Source: Sphingomonas profundi (GTDB lineage: Bacteria; Pseudomonadota; Alphaproteobacteria; Sphingomonadales; Sphingomonadaceae). Taken from it: 64,000 nt of DNA. Location of the stretch: NCBI RefSeq assembly GCF_009739515.1, contig NZ_CP046535.1, positions 558,001 to 622,000 of the forward strand, given 5' to 3'. The notes beneath the pieces are model-generated. The model had not been told where the DNA came from, searched no databases, and was given only the letters and a program-made list of their open reading frames with translations. A program made the position numbers and the translations under genes. Numbering within the stretch: position 1 is the stretch's first letter; the number at the start of each line of letters is the position of its first letter. Positions 26,553 through 36,418 of this stretch are shown piece after piece.

Positions 26553-29500
26553 TCACATGCGGAAGCGCAAGCCGATCAGGCCGTTGTGGCGCGGTCCGTC
26601 ACCGAACTCGCCGGCATAGGTGCCGAACAGGCTCAGCTGCCCGGTGAGGTCCACGCCGATACCGCCGCCGGCCGTCGCGACGGTGCGGTCGCGCGCCGCC
26701 CCCGGCACGGTGAAGCCGGTGCTGGCGCCGCGCAACGCCGCCGTGGCCAGGCTGCCGCGCCCGTCGATCGCCCGTCGCACGCCCAGCGAGACGTAGGGGT
26801 GCACGCGTGCGCCCGCCTCGCGGCCGCCGATCACCGCGATGTCGCCGTTGACGAACCAGCGTTCCGCACGATCGCGTGCGACGTCGAGCAGGAACGGGCC
26901 GGTGCCGCTCTCGGCGACCCGCCCGCGCGTGGACCGGACATAGCTGACGCCGACGCGCGGCTGCACCGCCCAGCCGCCCAGCATCGCCGTGTAGCGGGCC
27001 GTGACGTCGCCGATCCAGCTGTGCAGATCGTAGCGCCCCGCCGCGCTGGCGGAGCCGGGCAGCGCGCGGCGCGTCGTCGCCTTGCCGCCGTCATAGGCGA
27101 CGAGCGCGCCGAGGGTGAGCGCGTCGAGCGACACCTCCCCCTGCACGCCGGCGATCACGCCGTCCGCGTCCGTCCTGGCATCGATCGCGCGGAGCCGCTG
27201 GCGACCGTCGAGATAGCCGACGAAGGCGCCAATCCAGCCCCGTTCGGCGCCGATGCCGATGCCGCCCATGCCGCCATAGGTCTGCATCCGCGCGGACGCG
27301 GTGCCCTGCAGGCGGTCGCCGGGGATCGTGCGGTGGTTGGTCAGCGCTTGGCCGAAGGTGAACAGGCCGGCGGACGTCGCCGTGGTGCGGCTCTGCGCGC
27401 GCGCCGCCTCGATGATCGTCAGGCCGTTCTCGGCCCCCAGCTGCGAGGCCGCCGCATAGGCTTCCGGCGAGAGACGGCGGAACGCATCCGGGTTGCTGGC
27501 GCCACCCGCGGCGAGCAGCTGCGGCACCGCGGCGACGAGGGCCGATCCGCCCTGGCCGGAGACGAGCACGCCGTTCACGTAGCCGATCGTGGCGTTCACC
27601 TGTGGCGAGAAGCCGGCATCGGTGCGGAAGGTGCCGAGCAGTTGCAGGCGATTGGCCGACTGGCTGAGGAAGCCGCCGACCGACGCCGCCTGGCTGATCG
27701 TGCCGAACGTGCCGCTGATGCCGCCGGTAGCGACGATCAGGTCGAGCGAGATGCCCGGCGTGAGCGGGCGCGTGCCGACGAGCGACAGGCTGGCGCCCGA
27801 GGCGATCGTGACCGCGCCGGACACGACCAGCTGGTCGCTGAGCGAGGGGCTGAGCTCCAGCAGCGTCGTCGATCCCGCCGCGAGGGCGACGTTGCCCGTC
27901 ACCGCCATCGTGCCCGGCGACGCGCCGGGGCTGAGCGTGCCGGCGACCACGATGTTGCCGATCACCGCGCCGGCCGAGCCGAAGGTGGCGCCGCTCGCGA
28001 CGGTGATCGTCGGCGCCGTCAGCCGCGATCCGGCGAGGCCGATCAGCCGGCCGCCCGAGATGGCGGCGGTGGCGAAATCGAGGTTGCCGGCGAAGCTGGC
28101 GACGCCGGACTGGTGCGCCAGCGCCTCGAAATTGACGAAGCGGGTCGTGCCGAGCGCCGTCGGCGCCGCCTCCGTACCGGACACGGCGACCTCGAAGCGA
28201 TCGCTGCCGGCGCCCGCATCGATGCTGCCGGAGATCGCCGGCGATCCGGTCAGCCGCAGCACGTCGTCGCCCGCGCCGAGATCGACCGCGCCGGCGAACG
28301 TGCCGGCCAGCGTGAGGCGGTTGGCCCCCGCGCCGAAGCTGGTGCTGCCGGCCACCAGCGTCGCGCCGGCATCGACGGTCAGCGCATTGTCGCCGAGCAG
28401 CACGGTATCGAACCGGGCGGTGCCGCGCGCGATGCGCAGGGCGCCGCTGTCGGTGGCCTCCAGCACCTCGAACTGGCCGAGCCGGTCGCCGTCGATGGCG
28501 AGGTCGGCGGTGAGTTCCAGCACCGCGCGATCGCTGCCGTCCCCACCCGAGACGGTGCCGTCCAGGGCGGCGCCTGCGGCGAGCCGGAACATGTCCGCGC
28601 CGCCGCCCAGCGACACCGCGCCCAGCAGCCGCCCGCCGGCGAGCAGGGTCAGCGCGTCGCCGGCATCGCCGAAGGTCGTCCGGTCGGCGGCGGCGCCCAG
28701 CGTGCCGGCGACATCGAGCCGTCCGCCGGCGAGGGCGATCGTCTCGAAGCCGCTGGCGGTGCCGGCCAGCGTCACCGTGCCGGGGGCGGTCAGCGTCAGG
28801 CGATCGCTGCCGGCGCCGCCATCGTAGCTGCCGCTGAGGCGATCGCCGGACAGGGCGAGATCGTCATTGCCGCCGCCGAGCGCCACGGCGGCGGTGTCGC
28901 CGCGCACCGCCACGCTCTCGCCGCCATCGCCGCCGGCGATGCGGGCGACCGCGAAGCCCGAGGGGTCCAGCGCGAGGCCGGTGCCGGCCAGGCTGATCAT
29001 GTCCCACGCCTGATCGAGCCGCAGCGTCAGCGTGCCCGCGCCGGTCACGCCGAGCCGCTCGAACCCGGACCGCGCGCCAAGGCCCGTCCGATCGCCGGCG
29101 AGGGCCGCGATATAGGTGTCGATCCCGTCCCCGCCGTCCACGCCCGCGGCGGCGGTGCTGCCCGCCCCCTCGACGAACGTGTCGGCACTGGCGCCGAGCA
29201 TCACCGCGCCGCGGATCGTGCCGCGATTGACGACGGAATCGTCGCCGCCGCCCAGCGCAACGCCGCCGGCGATGGTGCCGGCATTGTCGATCGACTCGCC
29301 GCCGCCGCTGCCCGTGAAGGTGATCGGCCCCGCCGTCGACACGGTCTCGCCGGCCGCGATGGTGGCGGTGCCGCCGGCCAGCCCGATCGTATCGACCGCG
29401 AATGCGCCGGAATAGGCGACGCTGCCGCTGCCGCTCTGCGTGACGCTCTCGAAATTGACGTAGCGCATCGCTGCTACGGTGCCGCCTCCGGTGGCATCGA

Positions 29501-32500
29501 TGGCCAAGGCGTCGATGCCGTCGCCGCCGTCGATCACGCCCGTCACGATCGCGCCGGCGCTCTGGACGAAGCGATCGTTGCCGCTGCGCAGATAGACCAT
29601 GCCGTCGATCAGGCCGCTATTCTCGATCACGTCGTCGCCCGCACCCAGATCGATCGAGCCGGTGATCGTGCCGCTGTTGCGGATCCGGTCGCCGCCTTCG
29701 CCCGTCTGGATCGCACCGGCGATGAAGCCGTCCGCCACCAGGCCGCCATTACCCAGCAAGGCGAGCGTGTCGGGCTCCACCGCGGTGCCGGCGCCGCCGG
29801 TGATGGTGCCGGCATTGACGAGGTCGAGCGTGCCGCCGGGCACGACCAGAGCGACCGAGGCGACGCCGGGCGCGGCGATCCTGCCGCCCGCCGCGTTCAC
29901 GACCGAGACGACGCTGCCGCTATCGGCCACGGCGACCAGCCCGGCGGAGAAGCGGGGCAGGCCGGCGTCGGCCAGGCCGTCGCGCCGCGCGATGACGGTG
30001 CCGCTGTTCGTGATGCTGATGGTCGAGGTCGATTCGTCCAGCGCGTTCGCGGCGACCAGCAGCGCCGCACCGCCGGTGCCGGTCGCCTCGATCATGCCGC
30101 TGTTCGCGGCGACGAGCGTGTTGCCCGTGTCCGTGAAGTTGCCGATGCTGACGCTTGTCGCAGCGAAGCCGCCGCGGCTTATCGTGCCGCCGTTGACGAA
30201 CGAGACGGACGAGGATTGCAGCGAGGCGGCCAGGCCGCCGCTGATCTGCCCTTGGTTGGCGATGGAGACGGGCGCGGCGCTGCCTTCGTTCGGCAGGCCC
30301 TGAGAGAGAGCGACCGCCGCATAGAAACCGTTGGAAGAGTCGCCGGTGCCAAGGATGGAGCCGGTGTTTGAAAAGGTGAACGCCTCCTCGGCCGTGCCGA
30401 ACAGCAGCACGCTGTTCGTGCGGGAGGCAGAGCCGATCGTGCCATCGTTGACGAAGCTGCGGGCAAAGCCGGTCACGCCCGTGCGGAGCGTCGCCTGGTT
30501 GGTGAAGCTCGCGGCCGCACTGTCGCCCACGAAGCTTCCTCTCAGATCCTCGCCGAAGCTGACACTGTAGAGGGAATCCTGGCTGCCGAGCACGTCGGCG
30601 CGATTGACGAACATGCCGTCGCCGTAGAGCACCAGGCCGTTGGCGGCGCCGGCGGCCGGGCCGTTTATCGTCACGATCGTGTCGCGCCCGATCGCCTCCA
30701 CCGCCTCCTCCTCGAAGGTCGCCGGCAGTGGCCCGCCGATGGTGATGCTGCCGCTGGCGGAAAAGCTGGTGCCGTAGCGATCGATGCCGTCGCCGGCGTC
30801 GATCGTGCCGCTCACCCCGGTCGTGCAGTTGCGCACCAGCAGCGTGTCGTTGCCGGGGCTGAACAGCAGGTTGCCGTTCAGGCGTCCGCCTTCCGCGACA
30901 TAGACCGAGCCGTTGCCGAACGAGAAGCTGCGGCCGAGCAGGACGTCGCCCTCGATCGTGCCGGCGTTCGTGACGATGGTACGGCCGTCGTTCCGAATCG
31001 CCACGCCCGCGCCGCCGCTGATCGTGCCACCGGCGAGATTGGCGACGGCGAGATCGGCGAAGATGCCGCGGATCGCCGCATCCCCGGTGCTGGCGATGCG
31101 GCCGCTGTTGGTGATGCTGGCGAAGCTGGTCGCCGACACCGCCCATCCGCCCGTCTCGATCGTGCCGCTGTTCGTCAGATCCCCGTTCACGGAGACGCCG
31201 ATCGACGCGGCGCTGCCGCCGGGCGCCTGCACGATCCTGCCGCGATTGATGATGCCGGTGTTGCCATTGCCGCTGATGCCGATCGATCCATCCAGATTGA
31301 TCGTGCCGGAATTGACGATCGTGCGGGTGCCGCTGAAGGGGAAATCCGAACCGAAGAGGCCGATCGCGCGTCCGCTCACGCCAGGCGCGCTCGTGACGTT
31401 GAGCGTCCCGGCATTCTCGAACGTCGAGTTCGCGGTGACGAGCACGCCGGAGAAGCCGCTCGACGGGGAGATCAGCGTATAGGAGAGCGTGCCCCGGTTC
31501 ACGATCGACAGGGCCGACACGTCCGCATTACCGACGCCGACGGCGAGCAACTGATCGAGCGTCGAGGCGGCGGTCGAGACGACCGGATCGTTGATCGTCG
31601 CGATATCCGCGCCGAGATCGACGCTGCCGCGGCCGGTCAGGTCCAGCGTGGTGGTGAGCGGCCGGGCCGAGGTGAGCCGAAGCGCCGCGCCGTTCGCCAG
31701 CTCGTAGCCGATGCCCTCGAACCCGGCCACCGGCACGATCGCCGCCGTCAGGTCTCCGGTGACGCGCAGGCGCACCTTGTCCAGCCCTTCGCCGCCGTCG
31801 ACGATCCCGCTGATGCCGGTGAAGCGGCCGTCGACCAGCCGGCCATAGTCCGTCAGCAGCAGATCGTCGCCGCCGCCCAGGCGCAGGTCGCCGGCGAGCG
31901 TGCCGCCCGTATCCGCATAGACGTCGGACGACGTGTCGAAAGCGCCTGGATGGGAGAGATCGACGGCACCCTCGATCCGGCCGGCGTTGACGATGATCGC
32001 CTCTCTGCTGAAGAAGCTGCTACCGAAGCCGATCGCCGCGATCGTGCCGCGGATCAGGCCGCCGGCCCGGTTGTCGATCGTCGAGGAGAAACCCGGATCG
32101 ACGCCGATGCCCGCCGTGGCGCCGATCGTGCCGGTATTCACGAGCGTGATCGCGCCCGTCATCACGCCCCGCGCGGCGCCTTCGATCGTGCCGCTGTTCG
32201 TCGAGCTTATGCTGCGGACCTGCCCGCCACCCAGTTCGATGACGGCGGCGGTTCCCCCGGTCGAGCGGATCGTGCCCGAATTGGTCAGCGGCTGGCCGGA
32301 TATGTACACCGCCGTGCCGCTGGCGGTGATCGTGCCTTCGTTGACGAGACCGCCCCCATCGTCCGAGACGGTTCGCGACGCATCCACCGCGCCCCCGCCG
32401 ATGGCGGTGATGGTGCCCCGGTTCACGAAGGAGAATAGCTGCGGCGGCGCCAGCGCGTAGGTGGTGGGATCGGCCAGCGTGGAGACGATGTCGCCGAGGT

Positions 32501-33821
32501 TGGTCACGCTGATCCGCGAGGATCCGCTGTACCGATCCGGAAAGGTGACGAGCGGGCCGTTGACGGCGATCGTGCCGCTCGTCGTGAGGCTGCCGCTGCC
32601 GGCGAGCGCGATCACATAGCCCGGCGCGGACGCCAGCGTGAGCGCGGCATCGTTCGACAGGGTATATTGCACCTTGCTGAAGCGTGCCGCTGCAGCGAGG
32701 CCGTCAATCGCCCCGCCCGTCGCGAGAGCGAACTCGGCCCGGTTGCTGCCGCCGCCGACGTCGATGGCGCCGGTGATCTCACGGATGCGGCCGGTCGCCA
32801 GATCGAGCGAGACAGCGAGGCGATCGTCACCGTCGCCCAGCCGCACGTCGCCATCGATGAGGCCGCCGATCGTGTCGACCTCCGATCCCGCAGCTCCGGT
32901 GGCGACGACCGATCCGTCGATCGTTCCGCGGTTCACCAGCGTCAGCGATCCGCCGCGCACGGCGAGCGATCCGCCGCTCGCGATGAGGCCGCCAGCGCGA
33001 TTTTCGAGCGACAGGTTAACCGTCGAATCGATGGCGGCGCCCGGACCGGCATTCGCGATCGTGCCGGAGTTGAGCACGAACGAGCCGTTCCGCAGCGCGA
33101 GCGTCGCCGCATCGCCGGCATTGCGGATCGTGCCGCTATTCTCGCCGCCGATGGTCGCGGCGCTCATGCCGCCGCCGGCGATCGTGCCGTTGTTCACGAA
33201 GCTGCCGATGGTCGCCTGGATCGCACCGATCGTGCCGGTCTGCCGATTGTTGATCGAGACCCTGGTACGGCTCTGGCCCTCTGCGACGATCGCCGCGCCG
33301 CCGGTGGAGGACTGGATGCTGCCGGCATTGTCCAGCGTGGCGAACACCTCGCCGAACATGTTCTCCGGCGCCAGCCGCAACCGCAGGGGCGTGGCGCCGG
33401 TGATGCGCCCGTCGGCCCCGACGACGATGTTCAGGCCGATCGACGGGAAGGAGAAGCCGTCGGCCGGGTCGTTCGTCTCCAGCACGCCGTTGGCGCCGGC
33501 GCCGTCGACCGTGCCGTCCACCCTGAGGCCCACGATGCTGCCGAACGGCGCGCCGGAAGTGGTGGCGGTGAAGGCCGCCGCGTCGCCCGCGCCCGCCGTC
33601 AGCGATGCGCCGGCCTGAACGACGACGGACGTGCTGTTGGACGTCACGCGAAGACTGCCGTTGCTGCCCGAGCATATCGTCGTCACGCCCGCCCGGGGCG
33701 GTCGCGGATCGCAGGCGGCCTGCGCGCCGCTCGCCAACATCATCGTCATCGCCGCCGCGCTGCACGACGACAAGACCCCGCAAAGACGCGCCTTCGGCTG
33801 CGTCACGCTCCCGCTGACCAA
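26553..33821 (-). CDS. Giant autotransporter with repetitive beta-helix passenger and C-terminal beta-barrel
   Basis: A 2422-residue secreted/outer-membrane protein in one uninterrupted frame. The start is a TTG at 33821 supported by an AGGGGG ribosome-binding sequence seven bases upstream; the resulting signal peptide ends ASGAQA. The passenger is made of repeated short strands such as NSGTI, NRGTI and NAGTI, which form a beta-helix, mixed with at least ten GGGDD/GAGDD/GDGDD-type repeats reminiscent of calcium-binding RTX nonapeptides. Only a few cysteines occur. From about residue 2160 an autotransporter barrel domain begins and ends GLIGLRFRM, with terminal methionine instead of the usual phenylalanine. 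Likely roles are adhesion or biofilm formation (family knowledge). No dedicated partner gene is adjacent. Confidence 0.9.
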   Translation of the reverse strand: MVSGSVTQPKARLCGVLSSCSAAAMTMMLASGAQAACDPRPPRAGVTTICSGSNGSLRVTSNSTSVVVQAGASLTAGAGDAAAFTATTSGAPFGSIVGLRVDGTVDGAGANGVLETNDPADGFSFPSIGLNIVVGADGRITGATPLRLRLAPENMFGEVFATLDNAGSIQSSTGGAAIVAEGQSRTRVSINNRQTGTIGAIQATIGSFVNNGTIAGGGMSAATIGGENSGTIRNAGDAATLALRNGSFVLNSGTIANAGPGAAIDSTVNLSLENRAGGLIASGGSLAVRGGSLTLVNRGTIDGSVVATGAAGSEVDTIGGLIDGDVRLGDGDDRLAVSLDLATGRIREITGAIDVGGGSNRAEFALATGGAIDGLAAAARFSKVQYTLSNDAALTLASAPGYVIALAGSGSLTTSGTIAVNGPLVTFPDRYSGSSRISVTNLGDIVSTLADPTTYALAPPQLFSFVNRGTITAIGGGAVDASRTVSDDGGGLVNEGTITASGTAVYISGQPLTNSGTIRSTGGTAAVIELGGGQVRSISSTNSGTIEGAARGVMTGAITLVNTGTIGATAGIGVDPGFSSTIDNRAGGLIRGTIAAIGFGSSFFSREAIIVNAGRIEGAVDLSHPGAFDTSSDVYADTGGTLAGDLRLGGGDDLLLTDYGRLVDGRFTGISGIVDGGEGLDKVRLRVTGDLTAAIVPVAGFEGIGYELANGAALRLTSARPLTTTLDLTGRGSVDLGADIATINDPVVSTAASTLDQLLAVGVGNADVSALSIVNRGTLSYTLISPSSGFSGVLVTANSTFENAGTLNVTSAPGVSGRAIGLFGSDFPFSGTRTIVNSGTINLDGSIGISGNGNTGIINRGRIVQAPGGSAASIGVSVNGDLTNSGTIETGGWAVSATSFASITNSGRIASTGDAAIRGIFADLAVANLAGGTISGGAGVAIRNDGRTIVTNAGTIEGDVLLGRSFSFGNGSVYVAEGGRLNGNLLFSPGNDTLLVRNCTTGVSGTIDAGDGIDRYGTSFSASGSITIGGPLPATFEEEAVEAIGRDTIVTINGPAAGAANGLVLYGDGMFVNRADVLGSQDSLYSVSFGEDLRGSFVGDSAAASFTNQATLRTGVTGFARSFVNDGTIGSASRTNSVLLFGTAEEAFTFSNTGSILGTGDSSNGFYAAVALSQGLPNEGSAAPVSIANQGQISGGLAASLQSSSVSFVNGGTISRGGFAATSVSIGNFTDTGNTLVAANSGMIEATGTGGAALLVAANALDESTSTISITNSGTVIARRDGLADAGLPRFSAGLVAVADSGSVVSVVNAAGGRIAAPGVASVALVVPGGTLDLVNAGTITGGAGTAVEPDTLALLGNGGLVADGFIAGAIQTGEGGDRIRNSGTITGSIDLGAGDDVIENSGLIDGMVYLRSGNDRFVQSAGAIVTGVIDGGDGIDALAIDATGGGTVAAMRYVNFESVTQSGSGSVAYSGAFAVDTIGLAGGTATIAAGETVSTAGPITFTGSGGGESIDNAGTIAGGVALGGGDDSVVNRGTIRGAVMLGASADTFVEGAGSTAAAGVDGGDGIDTYIAALAGDRTGLGARSGFERLGVTGAGTLTLRLDQAWDMISLAGTGLALDPSGFAVARIAGGDGGESVAVRGDTAAVALGGGNDDLALSGDRLSGSYDGGAGSDRLTLTAPGTVTLAGTASGFETIALAGGRLDVAGTLGAAADRTTFGDAGDALTLLAGGRLLGAVSLGGGADMFRLAAGAALDGTVSGGDGSDRAVLELTADLAIDGDRLGQFEVLEATDSGALRIARGTARFDTVLLGDNALTVDAGATLVAGSTSFGAGANRLTLAGTFAGAVDLGAGDDVLRLTGSPAISGSIDAGAGSDRFEVAVSGTEAAPTALGTTRFVNFEALAHQSGVASFAGNLDFATAAISGGRLIGLAGSRLTAPTITVASGATFGSAGAVIGNIVVAGTLSPGASPGTMAVTGNVALAAGSTTLLELSPSLSDQLVVSGAVTIASGASLSLVGTRPLTPGISLDLIVATGGISGTFGTISQAASVGGFLSQSANRLQLLGTFRTDAGFSPQVNATIGYVNGVLVSGQGGSALVAAVPQLLAAGGASNPDAFRRLSPEAYAAASQLGAENGLTIIEAARAQSRTTATSAGLFTFGQALTNHRTIPGDRLQGTASARMQTYGGMGGIGIGAERGWIGAFVGYLDGRQRLRAIDARTDADGVIAGVQGEVSLDALTLGALVAYDGGKATTRRALPGSASAAGRYDLHSWIGDVTARYTAMLGGWAVQPRVGVSYVRSTRGRVAESGTGPFLLDVARDRAERWFVNGDIAVIGGREAGARVHPYVSLGVRRAIDGRGSLATAALRGASTGFTVPGAARDRTVATAGGGIGVDLTGQLSLFGTYAGEFGDGPRHNGLIGLRFRM

Positions 33822-34064
33822 CGATGTTCCCCCTGCCCTGACGGAGCATCCTTAGTCATGGGTGGGCTTGGCTGTCGAGGCCGGTCCGGCTTCGTATTTG
33901 TGACGGATCTGCCGCTGCTGGCGCGTGATCGGCGCGATCGGCGGCGTTTCATATCCGTATTGGTGCAGATATATCGCTGATACTCGGCTGGGCAGCGGCG
34001 GGAGCCGTTCAGGCGTCGACGCGCCTTGGCTGTCCCGATGGCCCGTCCGGCGCGACTTGCCCGT

Positions 34065-34760
34065 CTACCAGGCGTGTTCGTCGCCGGTCCATTTCAGGAA
34101 CTTGCCGTTGTCGGCCGGCGTCAGTCCCTCGATTACGGCGATGTTCATCGCCGCCGCCTCGTCCGGCTCCAGATCCGCGACGGCGCCCGCCATCTCGGTA
34201 CGGATCCAGCCGGGATGCAGCAGCACGACGGTGACGCCCTTGCAGCCGAGTTCCTGCGCCAGCGCCGTCATCACGCGGTTGGTGCCCGCCTTGGCGCTGG
34301 CATAGGCGTAGCCGACGACATGATCGTAGGAGTGGGCCGCCGTCTGGCTGGTGATCGACACGATCCTGCCGGCACCGGAGGCGAGGATGTTGGGCAGGAA
34401 GCTCTCCACCACGCGGAACGGCCCCATCAGCATGATGTTCAGCTCATGCGCCCAATTGTCATAGTCCATGCTGCCGAGCACCTGCCCCGGCAGCCCGCCC
34501 CACACGCCGGCATTGTTGACGAGGATGTCGACCGGCATGTCGCCGATCTCGGCCCGGCACGCCTTGACCGACTCCGTGCTGCCAACGTCCATGGCATGGA
34601 CCGTCAGCGTGCCGCCGGATGCGTCGGCGGCGGCGCGCAGCGTGTCGGCCCTGCGCGGATCGCGGCACGTCGCCAGCACGCGATGCCCGCGTCCGGCCAA
34701 CTGCCGCGCGAGTTCGTAGCCTAGCCCGCGCGCGGCGCCGGTGATCAGGATGGTCGCCAT
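34065..34760 (-). CDS. Short-chain dehydrogenase/reductase (SDR) of the catabolic operon
   Basis: A 231-residue classical SDR. The cofactor motif is TGAARGLG (residues 7-14), the structural motif NNAG is at 82-85, the catalytic serine is near 138 (SITSQ), and Y153-A-S-A-K157 completes the active site. The GW motif HPGWIRTEM near the C-terminus resembles C-factor-like or CsgA-type SDRs. It would oxidise or reduce an alcohol/ketone, probably a diol or hydroxy intermediate of the pathway begun by the Rieske oxygenase encoded just upstream (9 bases away). A GAGGAG ribosome-binding site supports the start. Confidence 0.92.
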   Translation of the reverse strand: MATILITGAARGLGYELARQLAGRGHRVLATCRDPRRADTLRAAADASGGTLTVHAMDVGSTESVKACRAEIGDMPVDILVNNAGVWGGLPGQVLGSMDYDNWAHELNIMLMGPFRVVESFLPNILASGAGRIVSITSQTAAHSYDHVVGYAYASAKAGTNRVMTALAQELGCKGVTVVLLHPGWIRTEMAGAVADLEPDEAAAMNIAVIEGLTPADNGKFLKWTGDEHAW

Positions 34761-34769
34761 GATCGCTCC

Positions 34770-36152
34770 TCAATCTTCGAGATATTTCATCAGGGTCCGA
34801 TGCATGTGGCGGATGCGGACCTCCTGATAATTGGCCAGCGTGACGCCCGGCCGGCCGAGCGTCATGCAGCCACGCTGCGCCGCTTCCATGTTGCCGGTAT
34901 CCTGATCGTAGACGTTGCCGATATACGGATCCATGCCCGGCACCGTGGTGAAGGACTGCGCGGAGGCGAGGCGCACCGGCTGCGCGGTCTCCCACGGCGT
35001 GCCGTCCTTCGGCCTGGGCTTCAGGATGACGAGATCGAAGATCGATCGATCGTGGTGCATCCCGTCCGGCCGGAAGCGGTAGACGATCGGAAAGGAGATG
35101 CCCGAGAAGAATTGCTGGTTGGGGAAGACGAAGTACGCGATCGAATCGACGATCTCGCTGTCGGTGGTGGCAGACAGATCCGGCCCGCCGCGTGCCGCCA
35201 CCGTATCGCGGAAAAATTGCGCCATGATCCGCCGCGCCGTCTCGCCTTCGCCGACCATCAGCTTCTCGGTCACGTCGCCGCGATCGCCGATCAGGAAGCT
35301 GTCGAGGATCGCCTGCTCGGTCATCGGCTCCTCGATGAAGGCGCTCGGCGATCCGGCGACGTTGATCAGGCGGTTCACATTGTCGCCGTAGACATCATAT
35401 TGCGTGTTCGCGTCGCCGTTGGTGCGCATCAGCTGCGGGTGCGTCTCCATGACGTGATAGGCCTCGAGGAACGCCTCCGACGCGATCTTCCAGTTGCAGT
35501 TCAGCTCCTTCTGCACGTGCGCGGCGATGTAGCGATCCTCGAACACGGCGCCGGGCACGTGGCCGGGCAGCGGCGCGAGATATTCGGCGAGCGGCGGCGC
35601 ATCGGGATCGAGGTTGACGAAGACGAAGCCGCCCCACGTCTCGACCCGCACGGCCCCGAGCGCGTAGCGTTCGGGCGAGACGTGCGGGAAATCCCAGGCG
35701 CACGGCAGCGACTTGAGGCTGCCGTCGAGATGCCATGTCCAGCCGTGATAGGGGCAGCGGATCTGCCCGGCGCTGCCCTCGCTGAAGCTGGGCTTCAGCT
35801 GGGTGCCGCGATGCATGCAGGCGTTGCGATGCGCCCTGATCGCCCCGTCCTCCGCCCGCACGACGATGACCGAGTACGGCCCGAAATCGTAGACGACATA
35901 GTCGCCGGGCTCCGGGATATGCTCCTCGCGGCAGGCCCACTGCCACACGCGCGGCCACAGCCGGTCGATCTCGCGGCGGAAGAAATCGGGGGAGGTGTAG
36001 CGTTCGGTCGGAATATCCTCGTCACCGAGAAACTCGTACGATTCCCGTGTGAGATAGTCGGGCACCGGGCGGCTGTCCGCGCGCAGCAGATCCTGCACGC
36101 TCAGGCCGGGGCACCGCGCGGCACCCGGTCGCTCCACGCTCTGGCTGGCCAT
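34770..36152 (-). CDS. Rieske non-haem iron aromatic-ring-hydroxylating oxygenase, alpha subunit
   Basis: A 460-residue oxygenase. The Rieske [2Fe-2S] ligands are C112-M-H114 in NACMHRG and C133-P-Y-H136 in CPYHGW. The mononuclear iron histidines are H233 and H238 in EAYHVMETHP. This is the catalytic alpha subunit of enzymes that hydroxylate or demethylate aromatic or steroid-like compounds. No beta subunit, ferredoxin or reductase gene is in the window, so electron donors must be encoded elsewhere or shared. A GAGAGGAAG ribosome-binding sequence precedes the ATG. It lies between a small hypothetical gene and an SDR gene in the same operon. Confidence 0.95.
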   Translation of the reverse strand: MASQSVERPGAARCPGLSVQDLLRADSRPVPDYLTRESYEFLGDEDIPTERYTSPDFFRREIDRLWPRVWQWACREEHIPEPGDYVVYDFGPYSVIVVRAEDGAIRAHRNACMHRGTQLKPSFSEGSAGQIRCPYHGWTWHLDGSLKSLPCAWDFPHVSPERYALGAVRVETWGGFVFVNLDPDAPPLAEYLAPLPGHVPGAVFEDRYIAAHVQKELNCNWKIASEAFLEAYHVMETHPQLMRTNGDANTQYDVYGDNVNRLINVAGSPSAFIEEPMTEQAILDSFLIGDRGDVTEKLMVGEGETARRIMAQFFRDTVAARGGPDLSATTDSEIVDSIAYFVFPNQQFFSGISFPIVYRFRPDGMHHDRSIFDLVILKPRPKDGTPWETAQPVRLASAQSFTTVPGMDPYIGNVYDQDTGNMEAAQRGCMTLGRPGVTLANYQEVRIRHMHRTLMKYLED

Positions 36153-36169
36153 GTCGTCTTCCTCTCGAG

Positions 36170-36373
36170 TCAGGCCGCCAAGGTGGCGGCGGGTATCGCC
36201 TCGACCGAGGCGGACCAGATCGGCGCGCCCGTCGGGCCGTCGCTCTCCAGATCGAACGGCATGGGAGGCTGGTAGCCGGTGGCGTCGCGCTTCGTGCCGG
36301 GCACCTTCGCCGGCTCCGGCAGGTGGGTGCCGGAGTGCCGTTCGTCGTAGGCCGCGAACTCGCAGTGGCTCAT
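36170..36373 (-). CDS. Small 67-residue protein of the catabolic operon, hypothetical
   Basis: A 67-residue soluble protein starting MSHCEFAAYDERHSGTHLPEP and ending ASVEAIPAATLAA. I recognise no domain. The gene is probably real because a clear AGGTGA ribosome-binding site lies five bases before the ATG, and because it fits exactly between the SDR gene (46 bases upstream) and the Rieske oxygenase gene (17 bases downstream) on the same strand. The many prolines, and one cysteine next to histidine, do not form a known metal site. A small accessory role for the oxygenase is only a guess from position. Confidence 0.6.
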   Translation of the reverse strand: MSHCEFAAYDERHSGTHLPEPAKVPGTKRDATGYQPPMPFDLESDGPTGAPIWSASVEAIPAATLAA

Positions 36374-36418
36374 GATCTCACCTGTCGTTGCGGGGTTCGG
36401 CGCGCATATTGTCGTCCG

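Noticed and set aside
25986-30371. Very long open frame (1461 codons) on the plus strand opposite the autotransporter
   Set aside because: It starts inside the amidohydrolase gene and is Arg/Ala/Asp-rich without any domain; it is a by-product of GC-rich codon use on the real minus-strand gene.
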